Origin: Streptomyces sp. Ru73
GTDB lineage: Bacteria > Actinomycetota > Actinomycetes > Streptomycetales > Streptomycetaceae
Direction of reading: 5' to 3'
Length of the DNA: 35,063 nt
Assembly (NCBI RefSeq): GCF_002920575.1
Contig: NZ_PQSQ01000084.1
Location: forward strand, 1-35,063
Shown here: one piece after another, positions 1 through 8,117 of the stretch
Layout of the letters: every line of letters begins with the position of its first letter
How positions within the stretch are numbered: position 1 is the first letter of the stretch
Notes under the pieces: model-generated
The model's input: only the letters and a program-made list of their open reading frames with translations
The model's database searches: none
Told to the model about the DNA's origin: nothing
Translations under genes and position numbers: made by a program

Positions 1-1
1 C

Positions 2-1126
2 TCCCCCATCGCTCACGACCCGGCCGTACGCGCGCGTGCCGCCGCCGTCACCGCTGCCGAAGCGCGCCGCTCCGCCTCCTACGCCGAGCGGACCGCTGCC
101 CAGCGCACACACCTCGGGCTGCCGCTGCTGCCGACCACCACCATCGGCTCGTTCCCGCAGACCGGCGAACTGCGCGCCGCACGGGCCGATCTGCGTGCGG
201 GCCGGATCGGCACGGCCGGGTACGAGGAGCGCGTCAGGGCCGAGATCCAGGAGGTCATCGCCTTCCAGGAGAAGGCCGGGCTGGACGTCCTGGTGCACGG
301 CGAGGCCGAACGCAACGACATGGTGCAGTACTTCGCCGAGCAGCTGACCGGCTACCTGGCCACGCAGCACGGCTGGGTCCAGTCCTACGGCACCCGCTAC
401 GTCCGCCCGCCGGTCCTGGCCGGCGACGTCTCCCGCCCGGAGCCCATGACGGTGCGCTGGACGACGTACGCGCAGTCCCGCACCGACCGGCCGGTCAAGG
501 GCATGCTCACCGGCCCGGTCACCATGCTCGCCTGGTCCTTCGTCCGCGACGACCAGCCCTTGGGCGACACCGCCCGGCAGGTCGCCCTCGCGCTGCGGGA
601 CGAGGTGAGCGACCTGGAGGCGGCCGGCACCTCGGTCATCCAGGTGGACGAGCCGGCCCTGCGCGAGACGCTGCCGCTGCGCACCGCCGACCGCCCCGCC
701 TACCTGGCGTGGGCCACGGAAGCCTTCCGGCTGACCACGTCCGGCGTGCGTCCGGACACGCAGATCCACACGCACATGTGCTACGCGGAGTTCGGTGACA
801 TCGTGCGGGCCATCGACGACCTCGACGCCGACGTCATCAGCCTGGAGGCCGCGCGGTCGCACATGCAGGTCGCGCGCGAACTCGCCGCGCACGGCTATCC
901 GCGCGAGGCCGGTCCCGGTGTGTACGACATCCACTCCCCGCGGGTGCCCGGCGTCGAGGAGACGGCCGCGCTGCTCCGCACCGGCCTGGCGGCGATCCCC
1001 GCCGAGCGGCTGTGGGTCAATCCCGACTGCGGCCTGAAGACCCGCGGCTGGCCGGAGACCCGCGCCGCGCTGGAGAACCTGGTCGCCGCTGCCCGCACCG
1101 TCCGCGCCGAACTCCCCGCGTCCTGA
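2..1126 (+). CDS. metE: Cobalamin-independent methionine synthase MetE, C-terminal part (5' end outside window)
   Basis: This is the catalytic C-terminal half of 5-methyltetrahydropteroyltriglutamate-homocysteine methyltransferase, which transfers a methyl group to homocysteine to make methionine in the cytosol. The open frame runs back to the window edge without a stop, so the gene starts upstream; a shorter in-frame ATG at 293 is internal. Family hallmarks are visible: TTTIGSFPQT near the start of the domain, then the zinc ligands in THMCYAEF (His and Cys), SLEAARSHM (Glu) and NPDCGLKTR (Cys). The frame ends normally at TGA. In Streptomyces metE is often under a B12 riboswitch; that region would lie outside this window. 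A strong hairpin follows the gene. Confidence 0.96.
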   Translation, partial: SPIAHDPAVRARAAAVTAAEARRSASYAERTAAQRTHLGLPLLPTTTIGSFPQTGELRAARADLRAGRIGTAGYEERVRAEIQEVIAFQEKAGLDVLVHGEAERNDMVQYFAEQLTGYLATQHGWVQSYGTRYVRPPVLAGDVSRPEPMTVRWTTYAQSRTDRPVKGMLTGPVTMLAWSFVRDDQPLGDTARQVALALRDEVSDLEAAGTSVIQVDEPALRETLPLRTADRPAYLAWATEAFRLTTSGVRPDTQIHTHMCYAEFGDIVRAIDDLDADVISLEAARSHMQVARELAAHGYPREAGPGVYDIHSPRVPGVEETAALLRTGLAAIPAERLWVNPDCGLKTRGWPETRAALENLVAAARTVRAELPAS

Positions 1127-1163
1127 CGGTGCAAGAACGTCGTACGGGGTGACACCCGGAGCT

Positions 1164-1196
1164 GGGACGGCAGGAGCCGGTCGGTCCTGCCGTCCC
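1164..1196. terminator. Bidirectional terminator hairpin between metE and the convergent hydrolase gene
   Basis: A perfect 12-bp inverted repeat (GGGACGGCAGGA and its complement) encloses a 9-nt loop. It lies 38 bp after the metE stop and 9 bp before the stop of the opposing gene, so it can serve both. No U-tract is present, which is usual for Streptomyces hairpins. Confidence 0.75.
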
Positions 1197-1204
1197 TCCG
1201 GCAG

Positions 1205-2302
1205 TCACCCTGCGTGGAGGCCGAGTTCGCGTGCGCCGAGGGGAGCGAAGAACCGCTCGACGTCGGCGTCGGTGACCCCGGCGAGCGTCGCCGGCGACCA
1301 GCGCGGAGCGCGGTCCTTGTCGACGACCTGGGCGCGGATGCCCTCCACCAGGTCGGGGGTGGTCAGGGCGGCGCAGGAGACCCGGTATTCCTGGTCGAGC
1401 ACCGCTTCCAGCGAGCCGAGCCGACGGGCCCGGCGCAGCGCGGCCAGGGTGACCTTGAGCGCGGTGGGCGACTTGGCGAGCAGGGTCTCGGCGGCTTCCT
1501 TCGCCGCCGGACCGCCGTGCGACAGCAGCCGCCGGTGGATCTCCTCGACGGTGTCGGCGGCGTAGCAGGTGTCGATCCACTCCCGCGCTCCGGCCAGCTG
1601 CCCCTCGGGCGTGGGCCGTACGTGCCGGGCGAGGGCGTCCCGTACGGACAGGCCGGCGAGGTCGGCGAGGAGGTCCGGCAGCGCGGCGGACGGTACGTAG
1701 TGGTCGGCGAGGCCGCACAGCACCGCGTCGCCGGCGCCGACCTGGGCGCCGGTCAGGGCGAGGTGGGTGCCGAGCTCGCCCGGGGCCAGGCCGAGCAGGT
1801 AGGTGCCGCCGACGTCCGGCACGAAGCCGATGCCGGTCTCCGGCATGGCGACCCGGGACCGCTCGGTCACGACCCGGACGCTGCCGTGCGCGGACACCCC
1901 GACGCCGCCGCCCATCACGATGCCGTCCATGACGGCGACGTACGGCTTGGGGTAGCGGGCGATGCGGGCGTTGAGCTGGTACTCGGCGCGCCAGAACGCG
2001 GCCGAGGCGGTTCCGTCCCCGTCCCGCGCGTCGTCGTGCACCGCGCGGATGTCGCCGCCCGCGCACAGGCCGCGCTCGCCCGCGCCCGTGATGACCACGG
2101 TCTCGATGTCCGGGTCGTGTTCCCAGGCGGTGAGCGCCCGGTCGACGCGGCGCACCATGGGGTGGGTCAGGGCGTTGAGGGCCTTGGGCCGGTTGAGGAC
2201 GAGGTGCGCGGCCCGGCCTTCGGTGTGCAGCAGGACGGGTTCCTCGGTGCCGGTGGTGTCGGTCGTGCCGGTGTGCTCGGTCGTGCCAGTCATGTCCCTC
2301 AT
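1205..2302 (-). CDS. 3-hydroxyisobutyryl-CoA hydrolase (enoyl-CoA hydratase/isomerase family)
   Basis: This 365-aa protein belongs to the crotonase superfamily and most resembles 3-hydroxyisobutyryl-CoA hydrolase, the valine-degradation enzyme that frees 3-hydroxyisobutyrate from CoA. The oxyanion-hole segments are seen as LCAGGDIR (about residues 79-86) and MGGGVGV (130-136). The hydrolase-type motif MPETGIGFVPDVGG (153-166) carries the Glu and Asp expected of the HIBCH branch, and the length matches that branch rather than the shorter (about 260 aa) hydratases. The ATG at 2302 is preferred because GGAGG lies 7 nt upstream; an in-frame ATG at 2293 has a poorer site. It diverges from mutAB-meaB, which fits a shared branched-chain amino acid/propionate theme. 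Confidence 0.88.
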   Translation of the reverse strand: MRDMTGTTEHTGTTDTTGTEEPVLLHTEGRAAHLVLNRPKALNALTHPMVRRVDRALTAWEHDPDIETVVITGAGERGLCAGGDIRAVHDDARDGDGTASAAFWRAEYQLNARIARYPKPYVAVMDGIVMGGGVGVSAHGSVRVVTERSRVAMPETGIGFVPDVGGTYLLGLAPGELGTHLALTGAQVGAGDAVLCGLADHYVPSAALPDLLADLAGLSVRDALARHVRPTPEGQLAGAREWIDTCYAADTVEEIHRRLLSHGGPAAKEAAETLLAKSPTALKVTLAALRRARRLGSLEAVLDQEYRVSCAALTTPDLVEGIRAQVVDKDRAPRWSPATLAGVTDADVERFFAPLGARELGLHAG

Positions 2303-2481
2303 CCGAACGCCTCCGTGCGGCCGCGGGCCGCATTGACGCGCATGATCTCGTCGGTTTCCTTCGGCGAATGCCCGCCGCCGGGGCCGCCGTGGCGGACCGG
2401 AGGCCCGCTCACATCCCCGGTGTGGTTCATGCCACTCGCCGGAAGAGAACAAGGTCACAACCGTGCCCCCTGCCGCTCCGT

Positions 2482-2499
2482 TGTTAACGTGGCCTAACA
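2482..2499. promoter_or_regulatory. Candidate operator/promoter element in front of mutA
   Basis: TGTTAACGTGGCCTAACA has 5-bp inverted arms (TGTTA/TAACA) around 8 bp and ends 7 bp before the mutA ATG. No Shine-Dalgarno sequence is visible. TAACAT (2495-2500) could serve as a -10 box, which would put the transcript start at or next to the ATG and make mutA leaderless. This is inference from spacing only. Confidence 0.3.
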
Positions 2500-2506
2500 T
2501 CCGAGC

Positions 2507-4318
2507 ATGACGGTCCTGCCTGATGACGGGTTCTCCCTGGCGGCCGAGTTCCCTGACGCGACACATGAGCAGTGGCAGCACCTGGTAGCGGGTGTGCTGC
2601 GCAAGTCGGGCAAGGAAGTCTCGGACGCCGAGGCGGAGCACGCCCTGTCCACGACGCTGGAGGACGGGCTGCGCACCCGCCCGCTGTACACCTCGCGCGA
2701 CACCGCGCCGGCCCCCGGCCTGCCCGGCTTCGCGCCCTTCGTGCGCGGCGGCCGCGCCGAGGGCAACACGGCCGGCGGCTGGGACGTGCGCCAGCGGCAC
2801 ACGGTCGCCGACTCCGCCGCGGTCCTCACCGACCTGGAGAACGGCGTCACCTCCCTGTGGCTGGCCGTCGGCGAGACCGCCGGCATCCCCGTCGCCGCAC
2901 TGGACCGTGCCCTCGACGGCGTCTACCTCGACCTGGCGCCCGTCGTGCTGGACGCGGGCGACGAGACCGAGGCCGCCGCGCGCCGGCTGCTCCGCCTCTA
3001 CGAGGAGCGGGGCGTCGCCGCCGACGCGGTACGCGGCAACCTCGGCGGCGACCCGCTGGGCCACGAGGCCCGCACCGGAAACCCGTACGACAGCGCATCC
3101 GTCGCCGAGTTGGCCCGGCTGTGTGCCGCGCAGCACCCGGGGCTGCGGGCGCTGACCGTGGACGCCCTGCCGTACCACGAGGCGGGCGGTTCGGCGGCAC
3201 AGGAACTGGGCTGCTCCCTGGCCACCGGGGTCGCCTACCTGCGCGCGCTGACCGACGCCGGACTGAGCGTCGAGCAGGCCGGTGACCAGCTGGAGTTCCG
3301 GTACGCCGCGACCGCCGACCAGTTCCTGACCATCGCCAAGCTGCGCGCTGCCCGCCGGCTGTGGGCCCGGGTCGCCGAGGCCTGCGGGGCACCGCGGGCG
3401 GGAGCGCAGCGCCAGCACGTGGTGACCTCGCCGGTGATGATGACGCGCCGCGACCCGTGGGTGAACATGCTGCGCACCACGGTCGCCACCCTCGCGGCGG
3501 GCGTGGGCGGCGCCGACGCCGTGACCGTGCTGCCCTTCGACGACGCGCTCGGGCTGCCGGACGCGTTCGCGCGCCGTATCGCCCGCAACACCTCCACCAT
3601 CCTGATCGAGGAGTCGCACCTGGCACGGGTGATCGACCCGGCGGGCGGCTCCTGGTACGTGGAGCGGCTGACCGACGAACTCGCCCACGCCGCCTGGGAC
3701 TTCTTCCAGGAGATCGAGCGGTCCGGCGGCCAGGCCGCGGCGCTGCGCTCCGGCATGGTCGGCGAACGGCTGGCCGAGACCTGGTCGGTGCGGTCGGCGA
3801 AGCTCGCCACGCGCCGCGAACCGGTCACGGGCGTCAGCGAGTTCCCGCACCTGGCCGAGAAGCCCGTGGTCCGCGAGCCCGCGCCCGAGCGGCCGGCCGG
3901 TGGCCTGCCGCGGGTGCGCCGTGACGAGGCGTTCGAGGCGCTGCGGGCCCGCTCCGACGCGCACCTCGCCGCGACCGGCGCCCGGCCCCGCGTCCACCTG
4001 GCCGCGCTCGGCCCGGCCGCCGCGCACACCGCCCGGCTCACCTTCGCCGCCAACCTCTTCCAGGCCGGCGGCATCGAGCCCGTCACCGAGGGCACCTTCG
4101 AGGAGAGCGGGGCCCAGGAGGTCTGCCTGTGCTCCAGCGACGCGGTGTACGCGCAGGAGGCCGAGGCCGCCGCGCAGGCACTGCGGGAAGCGGGCGCCCG
4201 CCATGTCTTCCTCGCCGGCCGCCCCGGCACGTACGCGGGTGTCGACACCTACGTGTTCGCCGGCTGTGACGCCGTGGCCGTGCTCTCCGCCACGCTCGAC
4301 CGCATGGGAGTGTCCTGA
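2507..4318 (+). CDS. mutA: Methylmalonyl-CoA mutase small (beta) subunit
   Basis: The 603-aa protein is the non-catalytic partner of adenosylcobalamin-dependent methylmalonyl-CoA mutase, which interconverts succinyl-CoA and (R)-methylmalonyl-CoA. It keeps the TIM-barrel-like region (PLYTSRD near residue 65, then AKLRAARRLWARV and a VIDPAGGSWYVE segment that mirrors the large subunit). The C-terminal Rossmann region around LAALGPAAAHTARLTF lacks the DXHXXG cobalamin-ligand motif, as expected for the beta subunit. The stop codon TGA shares its A with the mutB ATG, so the two subunits are translationally coupled and probably made in equal amounts. No ribosome-binding site is evident before the start, so translation may be leaderless. 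Confidence 0.95.
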   Translation: MTVLPDDGFSLAAEFPDATHEQWQHLVAGVLRKSGKEVSDAEAEHALSTTLEDGLRTRPLYTSRDTAPAPGLPGFAPFVRGGRAEGNTAGGWDVRQRHTVADSAAVLTDLENGVTSLWLAVGETAGIPVAALDRALDGVYLDLAPVVLDAGDETEAAARRLLRLYEERGVAADAVRGNLGGDPLGHEARTGNPYDSASVAELARLCAAQHPGLRALTVDALPYHEAGGSAAQELGCSLATGVAYLRALTDAGLSVEQAGDQLEFRYAATADQFLTIAKLRAARRLWARVAEACGAPRAGAQRQHVVTSPVMMTRRDPWVNMLRTTVATLAAGVGGADAVTVLPFDDALGLPDAFARRIARNTSTILIEESHLARVIDPAGGSWYVERLTDELAHAAWDFFQEIERSGGQAAALRSGMVGERLAETWSVRSAKLATRREPVTGVSEFPHLAEKPVVREPAPERPAGGLPRVRRDEAFEALRARSDAHLAATGARPRVHLAALGPAAAHTARLTFAANLFQAGGIEPVTEGTFEESGAQEVCLCSSDAVYAQEAEAAAQALREAGARHVFLAGRPGTYAGVDTYVFAGCDAVAVLSATLDRMGVS

Positions 4319-6501
4319 TGTCCATCCCCGACTTCTCGGCGATCGCGCTGGAGGACCCGGCCGCCGGGTCCGGCGCCGGCACCGACGAGTGGCGGGCGGC
4401 CTTCAAGAAGGCCGCCGACGGCGACGACCGGCTCTGGGAGACCCCGGAAGGCATCACGGTCAAGCCGCTGTACACCGGGCAGGACCTGGAGGGCCTGGAC
4501 TTCCTGGGCACCTACCCGGGCATCGCGCCGTACCTGCGCGGCCCGTACCCGACGATGTACGTCAACCAGCCCTGGACCATCCGGCAGTACGCGGGCTTCT
4601 CCACGGCCGAGGAGTCCAACGCCTTCTACCGGCGGAACCTGGCGGCCGGTCAGAAGGGCCTGTCGGTCGCCTTCGACCTGCCCACCCACCGCGGCTACGA
4701 CAGCGACCACCCCCGGGTGACCGGTGACGTCGGCATGGCGGGCGTGGCGATCGACTCGATCTACGACATGCGGCAGCTGTTCGACGGCATCCCGCTGGAC
4801 AAGATGACCGTGTCGATGACGATGAACGGCGCGGTGCTGCCGGTGCTGGCGCTCTACATCGTCGCCGCGGAAGAGCAGGGCGTGCCGCCGGACAAGCTGG
4901 CGGGGACCATCCAGAACGACATCCTCAAGGAGTTCATGGTCCGCAACACCTACATCTACCCGCCCAAGCCGTCGATGCGGATCATCAGCGACATCTTCGC
5001 GTACACCTCGCAGCGGATGCCGCGCTACAACTCCATCTCCATCTCCGGCTATCACATCCAGGAGGCGGGCGCGACGGCCGACCTGGAGCTGGCGTACACC
5101 CTCGCCGACGGCGTGGAGTACCTGCGGGCGGGGCGGGAAGCCGGCCTGGACGTGGACGCGTTCGCGCCCCGGCTGTCCTTCTTCTGGGCGATCGGCATGA
5201 ACTTCTTCATGGAGGTCGCGAAGCTGCGCGCGGCCCGGCTGCTGTGGGCCAAGCTGGTCCAGCAGTTCGCGCCGAAGAACGCCAAGTCCCTCTCCCTGCG
5301 CACCCATTCGCAGACCTCGGGCTGGTCGCTGACCGCGCAGGACGTGTTCAACAACGTCACGCGTACGTGCGTGGAGGCGATGGCGGCCACCCAGGGCCAC
5401 ACCCAGTCGCTGCACACCAACGCACTGGACGAGGCGCTCGCGCTGCCCACCGACTTCTCCGCGCGCATCGCGCGCAACACCCAGCTGCTGATCCAGCAGG
5501 AGTCCGGCACGACCCGCGTCATCGACCCGTGGGGCGGCAGCGCGTACGTCGAGAAGCTGACGCATGACCTGGCGCGCCGGGCCTGGCAGCACATCCAGGA
5601 GGTCGAGAAGGCCGGCGGCATGGCGCAGGCCATCGACGCGGGCATCCCGAAGCTGCGCGTGGAGGAGGCCGCGGCCCGCACCCAGGCCCGCATCGACTCC
5701 GGCCGCCAGCCGGTCATCGGCGTGAACAAGTACCGGGTCGAGAACGACGAGCAGATCGAGGTGCTCAAGGTCGACAACTCCTCCGTGCGCGCCCAGCAGA
5801 TCGAGAAGCTGCGGCGGCTGCGGGAGGAGCGGGACGAGACCGCGTGCCAGGACGCGCTGGACGCACTGACCCGGGCGGCCGGCGGCGAGGGCAACCTGCT
5901 GGAGCTGGCGGTGAACGCGGCCCGCGCCAAGGCGACCGTCGGGGAGATCAGCCACGCGCTGGAGAAGGTGTACGGCCGGCACGCGGGCCAGATCCGTACG
6001 ATCTCCGGCGTGTACCGGAACGAAGCAGGTGAGTCGCCGAACGTGGACCGCACCCGAGCCCTGGTGGACGCCTTCGCCGACGCGGAGGGCCGCCGGCCGC
6101 GCATCCTGGTCGCCAAGATGGGCCAGGACGGCCACGACCGCGGCCAGAAGGTGATCGCCACCGCCTTCGCCGACCTCGGCTTCGACGTGGACGTCGGCCC
6201 GCTCTTCCAGACCCCGGCCGAGGTCGCGCGGCAGGCCGTCGAGGCGGACGTGCACATCGTCGGGGTGTCGTCGCTGGCCGCCGGGCACCTCACGCTGGTC
6301 CCCGCGCTCCGCGAGGCGCTGGCCGAGGAGGGCCGCGAGGACATCATGATCGTCGTCGGCGGGGTGATCCCGCCGCAGGACGTGGCGACGCTGCGGGAAA
6401 TGGGCGCGGCGGCGGTCTTCCCGCCCGGCACGGTCATCCCCGACGCGGCGTACGACCTGGTGCAGCGGCTGGCCGCCGACCTCGGACACGACGACCTGTG
6501 A
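4318..6501 (+). CDS. mutB: Methylmalonyl-CoA mutase large (alpha) subunit
   Basis: This 727-aa catalytic subunit has the standard length. The substrate-binding TIM barrel contains PLYTGQDLEGLDFLGTYPG, a GLSVAFDLPTHRG segment and RIISDIFAYTSQRMPRYNSI. The C-terminal B12-binding domain (about residues 595-727) carries KMGQDGHDRG, with His606 as the predicted lower axial cobalt ligand in DXHXXG. The following GVSSLAAGH and VVGGVIPPQD segments are typical of the same domain. It overlaps mutA by 1 bp and is followed 12 bp later by meaB, giving a mutase plus chaperone operon. In Streptomyces this enzyme links succinyl-CoA to methylmalonyl-CoA, a polyketide extender precursor, and runs in the opposite direction in propionate and valine breakdown. 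Confidence 0.98.
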   Translation: MSIPDFSAIALEDPAAGSGAGTDEWRAAFKKAADGDDRLWETPEGITVKPLYTGQDLEGLDFLGTYPGIAPYLRGPYPTMYVNQPWTIRQYAGFSTAEESNAFYRRNLAAGQKGLSVAFDLPTHRGYDSDHPRVTGDVGMAGVAIDSIYDMRQLFDGIPLDKMTVSMTMNGAVLPVLALYIVAAEEQGVPPDKLAGTIQNDILKEFMVRNTYIYPPKPSMRIISDIFAYTSQRMPRYNSISISGYHIQEAGATADLELAYTLADGVEYLRAGREAGLDVDAFAPRLSFFWAIGMNFFMEVAKLRAARLLWAKLVQQFAPKNAKSLSLRTHSQTSGWSLTAQDVFNNVTRTCVEAMAATQGHTQSLHTNALDEALALPTDFSARIARNTQLLIQQESGTTRVIDPWGGSAYVEKLTHDLARRAWQHIQEVEKAGGMAQAIDAGIPKLRVEEAAARTQARIDSGRQPVIGVNKYRVENDEQIEVLKVDNSSVRAQQIEKLRRLREERDETACQDALDALTRAAGGEGNLLELAVNAARAKATVGEISHALEKVYGRHAGQIRTISGVYRNEAGESPNVDRTRALVDAFADAEGRRPRILVAKMGQDGHDRGQKVIATAFADLGFDVDVGPLFQTPAEVARQAVEADVHIVGVSSLAAGHLTLVPALREALAEEGREDIMIVVGGVIPPQDVATLREMGAAAVFPPGTVIPDAAYDLVQRLAADLGHDDL

Positions 6502-6513
6502 GCCGGTGAGCTG

Positions 6514-7500
6514 ATGGCCATCGACCTCGACACGTACGTCAAGGGCGTCCTCGACGGGAAGCGCGCGCTCGTCGCGCGCGCCATCACCCTCGTGGAGTCC
6601 ACCAGCGCCCGGCACCGGGCACTGGCCCAGGAACTGCTGACCGCACTGCTGCCGCACAGCGGGAAGGCGCGGCGGATCGGGGTCAGCGGGGTGCCGGGGG
6701 TGGGCAAGTCGACGTTCATCGACGCCTTCGGCACGATGCTGACCGGGCTCGGGCACCGGGTGGCCGTGCTCGCCGTCGACCCGTCCTCCAGCCGGACGGG
6801 CGGCTCGATCCTCGGCGACAAGACGCGGATGGAGCGGCTGGCCGTCGACCCGGCCGCGTTCGTACGCCCCTCCCCCACGGCCGGCACGCTCGGCGGCGTC
6901 GCCAAGGCCACCCGCGAGTCGATCGTCGTGATGGAGGCGGCCGGTTACGACGTCGTGCTGGTGGAGACGGTCGGCGTCGGCCAGTCCGAGACGGCCGTCG
7001 CCAACATGGTCGACTCCTTCCTGCTGCTGACCCTGGCCCGTACCGGTGACCAGCTGCAGGGCATCAAGAAGGGCGTACTGGAGCTGGCCGACGTGATCGC
7101 CGTCAACAAGGCGGACGGCCCGCACGAGCGCGACGCGCGCGCGGCGGCCCGTGAACTCGCGGGCGCACTGCGCCTGATGCACGGCAAGGACGCCGCCTGG
7201 ACCCCGCCCGTACTGAGTTGCAGCGCCCGCGAGTCGGCCGGTCTGGACACCGTGTGGGACCGCCTCGAGCAGCACCGCGCGCTGCTGGACTCCACCGGCC
7301 GGCTCGCCGCCCGCCGCCGGGACCAGCAGGTCGACTGGACCTGGACCATGGTCCGCGACGAACTGCTGGGCCGGCTGCACGCCGACCCGGCGGTCCGCGC
7401 CCTCGCGCCCGCGCTGGAACAGCAGGTCAGGGACGGCGAACTGACCGCCACCCTGGCCGCCGACCGCATCCTGGAGGCATTCCGCGGACAGCGGGACTGA
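6514..7500 (+). CDS. meaB: MeaB-type GTPase, methylmalonyl-CoA mutase chaperone
   Basis: The 328-aa protein is a G3E-family P-loop GTPase (MeaB/ArgK) that gates adenosylcobalamin loading and protects methylmalonyl-CoA mutase. The Walker A motif GVPGVGKST spans residues 59-67; AVDPSSSRTGGSILGDKTRM, the switch-like VETVGVGQSE and the guanine-specificity NKAD follow in the usual order. Length and direct linkage to mutAB make the call secure. The start ATG has only a weak upstream GGTGAG, so translation probably depends on coupling to mutB 12 bp earlier. A weak hairpin follows at 7558. Confidence 0.96.
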   Translation: MAIDLDTYVKGVLDGKRALVARAITLVESTSARHRALAQELLTALLPHSGKARRIGVSGVPGVGKSTFIDAFGTMLTGLGHRVAVLAVDPSSSRTGGSILGDKTRMERLAVDPAAFVRPSPTAGTLGGVAKATRESIVVMEAAGYDVVLVETVGVGQSETAVANMVDSFLLLTLARTGDQLQGIKKGVLELADVIAVNKADGPHERDARAAARELAGALRLMHGKDAAWTPPVLSCSARESAGLDTVWDRLEQHRALLDSTGRLAARRRDQQVDWTWTMVRDELLGRLHADPAVRALAPALEQQVRDGELTATLAADRILEAFRGQRD

Positions 7501-7557
7501 GACACTGCGGCACGCCTTCACGGTGGGGCGGGTGGTGAGATCGCGTCATGCGGGTAC

Positions 7558-7592
7558 GCGAGGGGCGGAAAACGACGAACGGTACCCCTCGC
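7558..7592 (+). terminator. Weak hairpin after meaB
   Basis: GCGAGGGG and CCCCTCGC form 8-bp arms around a 19-nt, A-rich loop, between the meaB stop and the next small gene. It may act as a weak terminator or attenuator; there is no U-tract. Confidence 0.35.
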
Positions 7593-7623
7593 ACCGCAAG
7601 ACCACTGATGAGAGGCATGGGTC

Positions 7624-7797
7624 ATGATCCTCCCCTTTCTCGGTCTCCTGCTGACGGAGGGCGTGATGGGCGCTTCGGCGCACGCGCCGCCCGCCGTCAC
7701 GCTCCCGGCCGCCGTCCTCATCGGGTGCGCGCTGCTCGTGTTCGCCCTCCGTGAGCGTGCGCGCAGCCGGCACCACCGACCCACAGGAGCCGCATGA
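7624..7797 (+). CDS. Small membrane protein, 57 aa
   Basis: A short gene of 58 codons starting MILPFLGLLLTEGVMG and ending HHRPTGAA. It has two hydrophobic stretches (about residues 2-16 and 28-42) followed by a basic tail, suggesting a tiny two-helix membrane protein with the C-terminus inside. GAGAGG lies 8 nt before the ATG. The stop overlaps the ATG of the next gene as ATGA, which supports real translation and coupling. I recognise no family. Confidence is limited because small high-GC frames can look coding by chance. Confidence 0.55.
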   Translation: MILPFLGLLLTEGVMGASAHAPPAVTLPAAVLIGCALLVFALRERARSRHHRPTGAA

Positions 7798-8069
7798 TGG
7801 AGGTCACCGCTTCGGCCCGCAGGCGCACCGGACTCCGCGACGCCGACGGGATGGCCGTCGCCTCGTTCGCGCTGGGCATGGTGGGGCTGCTGGTCCTCAA
7901 CCTCGTCCTCGGCCCGGTCTCCCTCGTCCTGGCCGCCCTTGCCCTGAAGCGCGCCACGGGCCGCCGCTCCCTCGCCCTGTCCGGCCTGGTACTCGGGATC
8001 GCGGACGTGGTGGTGTACGCGATCCTGTTCGCGGCGGACAACTCGGTGGCGTGGACGTTCAGCGGGTAG
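7794..8069 (+). CDS. DUF4190-type small membrane protein
   Basis: The 91-aa protein matches the DUF4190 pattern: a short polar N-terminus, DADGMAVASFALGMVGLL, a central LGPVSLVLAALALKR segment, then GLVLGIADVVVYAILFA. Two to three membrane helices are predicted, with a short basic loop between them. The function of the family is unknown. Its ATG overlaps the stop of the preceding small membrane gene, and GGAG sits 5-6 nt upstream. An ATG one codon later (7797) is an equally good start. The gene converges on the type VII-like operon that ends at 8118. Confidence 0.75.
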   Translation: MMEVTASARRRTGLRDADGMAVASFALGMVGLLVLNLVLGPVSLVLAALALKRATGRRSLALSGLVLGIADVVVYAILFAADNSVAWTFSG

Positions 8070-8117
8070 GTGGTCGCGGCGGGCGACCGGCCCGGCCGGC
8101 CCTCGGCGACGGGCCGC

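Noticed and set aside
2303..2506. Cobalamin riboswitch before mutA
   Set aside because: No B12-box-like conserved core could be read, and the gap seems too short for a full element plus promoter.
1205..4204. A 999-codon minus-strand frame
   Set aside because: Only the part up to 2302 is a real gene. The rest is the antisense of mutA, an open frame produced by high GC at third positions.
4249..7521. A 1090-codon minus-strand frame across mutB and meaB
   Set aside because: Composition rich in Arg, Gly, Val, His and Asp with no domain, and it lies opposite two certain genes. It is an antisense shadow.
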